Positions 60,178 through 64,000 of a DNA stretch of 64,000 nt are shown one piece after another (position 1 is the stretch's first letter; the number at the start of each line of letters is the position of its first letter). Both the position numbers and the translations under genes were made by a program. Origin of the DNA: an uncultured Reyranella sp. (GTDB lineage: Bacteria; Pseudomonadota; Alphaproteobacteria; Reyranellales; Reyranellaceae). The notes below the pieces were generated by a model. That model worked only from the letters and a program-made list of their open reading frames with translations. It did no database searches and was not told the DNA's origin. The stretch is from positions 310,001 through 374,000 of the forward strand of contig NZ_CAMFKM010000003.1 in NCBI RefSeq assembly GCF_945957355.1, written 5' to 3'.

Positions 60178-61053
60178 TTAGCCAGTGGATCGTCGTGAAT
60201 CCAGCCACACATTGGCCGCTGCCGCCGAGATGACGATGAGACCGCCGAACAAGGTGAGATCGTCCGGCTTTTCGCCATCGAACAGCCACACCCAGATCGG
60301 CCCCAGCACCAGTTCGAGCAGGCCGAGCAACGAGGCCTGGGCTGCCGGAATGCGTTTCAGGCTGGCCATGTAGAGCAGCAGGCCGACTGCGAGCTGACCC
60401 GGGCTGAGGGCAAACAGCCACGGAAGCTGCGACCAAGTGACGTTCCCGGGATACGCAAAAGGCAGCGCCACGAGGCCGGAAATGACGCCGGCGAGCCAGA
60501 TCGAGGGCGTCATGCCGATGTCACGGCGGTGGCGCACCACCACGTAGTTGCCGCTCATGCACAGCACGACGATGAAGGCGACGGCCATGCCCGCCAGGGC
60601 GCCGGGCTGCAGCGATCCGGCGACACTGATCGCCAGGCCGACGACCGCCGCCGCCATGGCGAGGATGGTGTGACCATGCAGGGGCTCGCGCAGGAACAGC
60701 CGGGCGGCAATCGCCGTGATGAACGGCGTCGCGCCAAACACGATCAGCACGTTCGCCACCGGCGCGAGGCCCAGCGCCAGGATGAAGCTCACGAAACCGC
60801 CGGAGAGCAAAATGGCGCTGAGCAGCAGGGCCGGCCCGCCGTTGCGCACGTCGATCAGGACTTGCCGTCGCTGCCAGATCAGGAGCGGCAGCATCGTCGC
60901 GACGAGAAGGGCCGAACGCCAGAAGGACACATCCCATGCGGGAAGGTCGATCCGTCGCACGATGACGCCGGCGGTGCTGAATGTGATTGCCGCCGCGACG
61001 GCGAACAGCACTCCGAGCAGCGGGGAACTTGGCGGGGTGACGGACGTTTTCAT
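60178..61053 (-). CDS. EamA/DMT-superfamily transporter
   Basis: A 291-residue inner-membrane protein with ten predicted helices in two EamA repeats (AITFSTAGVIVRRIDLPAWD opens the first; VLCMSGNYVVVRHRRDIGMT the second). The family exports amino acids, purines, drugs or metabolites. It begins at 61053 and is divergent from the YheT-like gene by only 29 bp. It stops 9 bp before the CaiB gene, so the two may form one leftward transcript. Confidence 0.9.
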   Translation of the reverse strand: MKTSVTPPSSPLLGVLFAVAAAITFSTAGVIVRRIDLPAWDVSFWRSALLVATMLPLLIWQRRQVLIDVRNGGPALLLSAILLSGGFVSFILALGLAPVANVLIVFGATPFITAIAARLFLREPLHGHTILAMAAAVVGLAISVAGSLQPGALAGMAVAFIVVLCMSGNYVVVRHRRDIGMTPSIWLAGVISGLVALPFAYPGNVTWSQLPWLFALSPGQLAVGLLLYMASLKRIPAAQASLLGLLELVLGPIWVWLFDGEKPDDLTLFGGLIVISAAAANVWLDSRRSTG

Positions 61054-61082
61054 CGCAACGAAAGCGTGAATACGGATCGACC

Positions 61083-62090
61083 GTGCCCCCGTCCATCGAT
61101 TCCCTCGATCTGCCGCCGTTCAAGCCACGCTTTCCGTGGTGGGGGCCGGACCTGCAGACCATAGCCATCCTGCTGACGGGGCGTGCGTCGGATCTCGCGC
61201 CGCATACCAGCGAGCGGATGGCTTTTCCCATGGCCGACCGGACTGGCGATATCCTCCTCGGAATGCTCGATAAGCCGGCTGAACCTGCCGAGCAGCGGCC
61301 TCTCGTGCTCCTGATTCACGGGCTGACGGGCAGCGAGGACAGTCCCTACATGCTGAACGCCGCACGATACCTGCTCGACAGCGGCTACTGCGTGTTGCGC
61401 CTGAACATGCGGGGATCCGGTCCCTCGCGGCCCTACTGCCGGGAGCACTATCACCTCGGACGTACCGCTGACTTCCGCCGCGTGCTCGCGCAACTGCCGG
61501 AGGATCTCACCGCAAACGGCGTGGTCGCCGTCGGCTATTCGCTGGGTGGGGCGATGCTGCTGAAGTATCTGGGCGAGGAGGGATCGTTCTCGCCCCTGTT
61601 GGGAGCCGCCACGATCTGCGCCCCGATCGACCTGATCCGGACCTGCAAGCACATGTCGCGGGCGCGCAACTGGCTCTATCAGGCCTACCTCCTGAACGAC
61701 ATGAAGGCCGAGGCGCTGGCGCCGGGGGCGCTGACGTCGCCGGAGGAGCGGGAGATCATCAGGGCGGCGCGGAGCGTCAGGGAATACGACGACCGGTTCA
61801 TCTCCCCGCGCTACGGCTTCCGCGGTGCCGAGGATTACTACGAGCTTTGCTCGCCGCTCGCCTTCATGCCCGAGATCCGCGTGCCGACGATGGTCATCGC
61901 CTCGTGCGACGATCCCTGGATTCCCGTCGAGTACTATCGGGAGTTCAACTGGGCCGACAATCCGTCTCTCGTGCCCCTGATGCCGCCGGCGGGCGGGCAT
62001 ATCGGCTTCCATGCCCATGACAGCACGCGGCCCTGGTGCGATCTCGCGGTGGAGAAATTCATCGACCGGCTTGCTACCATCGAGGCGTGA
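61083..62090 (+). CDS. YheT-family alpha/beta hydrolase (copy 1)
   Basis: A 335-residue hydrolase with GTG start 61083. The family opening FKPRFPWWGPDLQTIAI is present; the fold motifs are LIHGLTGSEDSPYM, LNMRGSGPSRPYCR, the nucleophile elbow GYSLGGAMLLKYLGEEG, acid in IASCDDPWIPVEYY and catalytic His in PAGGHIGFHAHD. Relatives are carboxylesterases of the AB-hydrolase YheT/EMB8 group. The GTGA overlap with copy 2 shows coupling. Confidence 0.88.
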   Translation: MPPSIDSLDLPPFKPRFPWWGPDLQTIAILLTGRASDLAPHTSERMAFPMADRTGDILLGMLDKPAEPAEQRPLVLLIHGLTGSEDSPYMLNAARYLLDSGYCVLRLNMRGSGPSRPYCREHYHLGRTADFRRVLAQLPEDLTANGVVAVGYSLGGAMLLKYLGEEGSFSPLLGAATICAPIDLIRTCKHMSRARNWLYQAYLLNDMKAEALAPGALTSPEEREIIRAARSVREYDDRFISPRYGFRGAEDYYELCSPLAFMPEIRVPTMVIASCDDPWIPVEYYREFNWADNPSLVPLMPPAGGHIGFHAHDSTRPWCDLAVEKFIDRLATIEA

Positions 62091-63064
62091 AGCTCGATCT
62101 CCCGCTGTTCCGTCCGCGCTTTCCCTGGTGGGGCGCCGATCTCCAGACCGTCGCCAACTTCGTACGCTCGGCAAAGCGGACGTTGGCTCCTCACGATTCC
62201 GAAAACTTGCTGATCGACCTGCGGGACGGCACGGGCGACCGTCTATTCTGCACGCTCGACAGACCCGCGGTACCCAGGCCCGGCACGCCGCTCACGATCC
62301 TGGTCCACGGGCTGACCGGCTCGCAGGAGAGCCAGTACATCTACAGCATGGCGTGCCGGCTGCTCGATGCCGGCGAACGGGTGCTGCGGGTCAACCTGCG
62401 GGGTGCCGGGCCGTCGCGGGCGACCTGCCGCGGGCAATACTATGCGGGCCGCAGCCACGACTTCCGCGCGCTGCTGGCGAACCTGCCAGCCGAGCTGACA
62501 CGCGATGGAATGCGCGCGGCGGGTTACTCACTGGGCGGCGCAATGCTTCTCAAATACCTCGGCGAGGAAGGAGAGGCCGCCCCTCTGCTTGCGGCGGCGA
62601 CAGTGTGCGCGCCCATCGACCTGTCCGCGACCTGCCGCCGGATGCTGGAGCGCCGCAACACGATCTACCATCGCTATATTCTCGGACAGATGAAGATCGA
62701 GGCAACGGCGGCGGGGGCGGAAATCACGGCGGCGGAGAGAGAGGCCATCCTCGGATCGCGTTCGGTCTGGGATTACGACGAAGTTTTCATCGCGCCGCGC
62801 CACGGCTTTGCCGGTGCGGAGGATTATTACGAACGCTGCAAGCCGGTCCATTTCATGGGCGGCATCCGCGTGCCGACATTGGTGCTGGGCGCGCTGGACG
62901 ATCCCTGGATTCCCGGTGCGCTCTACAGCAGCTACGACTGGGCAGGCAACAAGGCGCTGATGCCGCTGTTGCCGACGCGCGGCGGGCATGTCGGCTTCCA
63001 TGGCGCCGCCAGCCGCCATCCCTGGAGCGACGAGGCCATCATGAGGTTTTTCGATCGTGGGTGA
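62087..63064 (+). CDS. YheT-family alpha/beta hydrolase (copy 2)
   Basis: A 325-residue tandem paralog of the gene before it, starting at GTG 62087 (VKLDLPLFRPRFPWWGADLQ); the track start is upstream in the neighbour. It keeps GYSLGGAMLLKYLGEEG, the nucleophile elbow, ALDDPWIPGALY and RGGHVGFHGAASRHP, and the NLRGAGPSRATCRGQYY segment. The two copies align along their full length and overlap by 4 bp, so they arose by tandem duplication and are translated together. Their different loops suggest different substrates. Confidence 0.88.
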   Translation: MKLDLPLFRPRFPWWGADLQTVANFVRSAKRTLAPHDSENLLIDLRDGTGDRLFCTLDRPAVPRPGTPLTILVHGLTGSQESQYIYSMACRLLDAGERVLRVNLRGAGPSRATCRGQYYAGRSHDFRALLANLPAELTRDGMRAAGYSLGGAMLLKYLGEEGEAAPLLAAATVCAPIDLSATCRRMLERRNTIYHRYILGQMKIEATAAGAEITAAEREAILGSRSVWDYDEVFIAPRHGFAGAEDYYERCKPVHFMGGIRVPTLVLGALDDPWIPGALYSSYDWAGNKALMPLLPTRGGHVGFHGAASRHPWSDEAIMRFFDRG

Positions 63065-63074
63065 GGTGGAGCCG

Positions 63075-63200
63075 ATGGCGATGATCGTGGGCGTGGCCTG
63101 TTCAGCGGTCGCACTCGTCCTGGCATGGCGCGCCTATCGCGGCGCGGCAGAGGAGCAGGAACGGCGCAAGCGGGAACGCGAGGAGCGCGAACGCCGCTAG
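63075..63200 (+). CDS. 41-residue single-pass membrane protein with charged tail
   Basis: Too short for the ORF track. ATG 63075 follows GAGG at 8-nt spacing. MAMIVGVACSAVALVLAWRA forms one hydrophobic helix; the rest (EEQERRKREREERERR) is alternating Arg/Glu and probably a coiled coil. It begins 10 bp after the second YheT-like gene and ends by sharing CTAG with the Nudix gene's stop. It could be a small partner of the neighbouring hydrolases. Unverified, but placement, SD and codon use fit. Confidence 0.5.
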   Translation: MAMIVGVACSAVALVLAWRAYRGAAEEQERRKREREERERR

Positions 63201-63685
63201 CTGAGTTGCAGCGCCTCGACCGGAGGCCCGTCGCGCAGCAGGGCGGGCAGCAGCGTTCCGAGGGCAAGCGGCTCGAAGCGCTCGGACGACGAGGCGATCT
63301 CCTCGGCGGTCCACCAGCGATGGCCGAGCGTCCAGCTCCGTTCCTTCTCGTCAAGGCCCGACACGTCGATCTCGGTTCGGTCGGTGCGTGCCAGGAAGAA
63401 GCGCTCCCTGTGCAGCACGTCCTTGCCGCGCCAGCTCATGACTCGCTCTCGCGACCAGACCCAGCGCGGGGTGCCGATGACCGGCAGCCTGGTTTCCTCG
63501 CCGGCCTCGCGTACCGCGGCCTGGGCATAGTCCTCGCCCGGATCGACCATGCCGCCGATCATCACCCAGAAAGGATCGAAGAACGGCTTGGCCGGATCGA
63601 AGACGTGGGGATCGTGGACGTTGAACAGGAACAGCCGGTCCTGCGGATCGAGCAGGATCAGGCGGGCCGAGGGGCGTTCGATCAT
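63197..63685 (-). CDS. Nudix hydrolase
   Basis: A 162-residue Nudix protein starting MIERPSARLILLDPQDRLFL at 63685. The Nudix box reads GGMVDPGEDYAQAAVREAGEETRL; the canonical late Gly (GU) is replaced by Arg, while REAGEE keeps the metal-binding glutamates. It should hydrolyse a nucleoside diphosphate-X substrate such as ADP-ribose, a capped nucleotide or an oxidised dNTP. Its stop overlaps that of the small membrane ORF; it lies 10 bp downstream of the hemB stop on the same strand. Confidence 0.9.
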   Translation of the reverse strand: MIERPSARLILLDPQDRLFLFNVHDPHVFDPAKPFFDPFWVMIGGMVDPGEDYAQAAVREAGEETRLPVIGTPRWVWSRERVMSWRGKDVLHRERFFLARTDRTEIDVSGLDEKERSWTLGHRWWTAEEIASSSERFEPLALGTLLPALLRDGPPVEALQLS

Positions 63686-63695
63686 CGGCAGGCGA

Positions 63696-64000
<305 letters not shown>

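Overview
This 64 kb window is GC-rich chromosomal DNA, and nearly every base belongs to a gene. The gene families and gene order point to an alphaproteobacterium. Pointers are an Rrf2/IscR regulator followed by a NifS-like desulfurase next to an alpha/beta hydrolase, a thioredoxin-reductase-like ferredoxin-NADP reductase, two Bug/TctC solute receptors, and many ABC importers with amidohydrolases. A free-living Rhodospirillales/Reyranella-like soil or water bacterium fits, but that is an inference from gene content; no rRNA is present.

Bases 1-15,750 are core metabolism. They hold the end of an AsmA-like envelope protein, tyrS, divergent anmK, a hydrolase, and a complete ISC iron-sulfur operon (iscR, a NifS-type desulfurase, iscS, iscU, iscA, hscB, hscA, fdx, iscX). 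Two tandem glycine-zipper lipoproteins, the sulfur-using tRNA thiolase mnmA, a Bug receptor and a phosphodiesterase follow. A good type-1 IscR site overlaps the -35 of the iscR promoter.

Bases 15,800-17,240 hold an elongator tRNA-Met. After it comes a lower-GC patch with a variant alpha/beta hydrolase and a 124-bp imperfect palindrome between copies of a 14-mer. The patch ends with a partial copy of the tRNA 3' end, so it looks like a small tRNA-linked insertion. A ferredoxin-NADP reductase and a 2H-phosphoesterase-like protein come next.

Bases 19,000-34,000 form a nitrogen-scavenging region. A leftward operon encodes a complete Dpp/Opp-type peptide-family ABC importer with an amidohydrolase inside it. 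Divergent from it is a rightward operon with a DapA-like lyase/aldolase, a D-hydantoinase, an N-carbamoyl-D-amino-acid amidohydrolase and a flavin-reductase-like protein. A hydantoin racemase and a polar amino-acid ABC importer complete a likely route from 5-substituted hydantoins (or dihydropyrimidines) to amino acids.

Bases 34,000-49,400 mix transport and small envelope proteins: an MliC-like lipoprotein, an XRE regulator with a TTG start and an AT-hook-like tail, a second Bug receptor, an APC permease, benzoylformate decarboxylase, three small related secreted proteins, and a nitrate/sulfonate-type ABC importer with a second amidohydrolase. NnrU, a MORN-repeat protein and a split chromate transporter coupled to an uncharacterised CYTH-like protein follow. 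Sequences resembling sigma-54 promoters stand before three nitrogen-related operons (26,122; 30,906; 40,608); the last fits the consensus fully.

Bases 49,400-64,000 carry an aminotransferase, an ABC-2 exporter, MepA, an enoyl-CoA hydratase, a TauD-like dioxygenase, a CNNM/CorC protein, a penicillin-acylase-like hydrolase, a CaiB CoA-transferase, an EamA transporter, two tandem YheT-type hydrolases, a 41-residue membrane protein, a Nudix hydrolase and the end of hemB. I saw no CRISPR array, transposase, integrase, prophage gene or rRNA.
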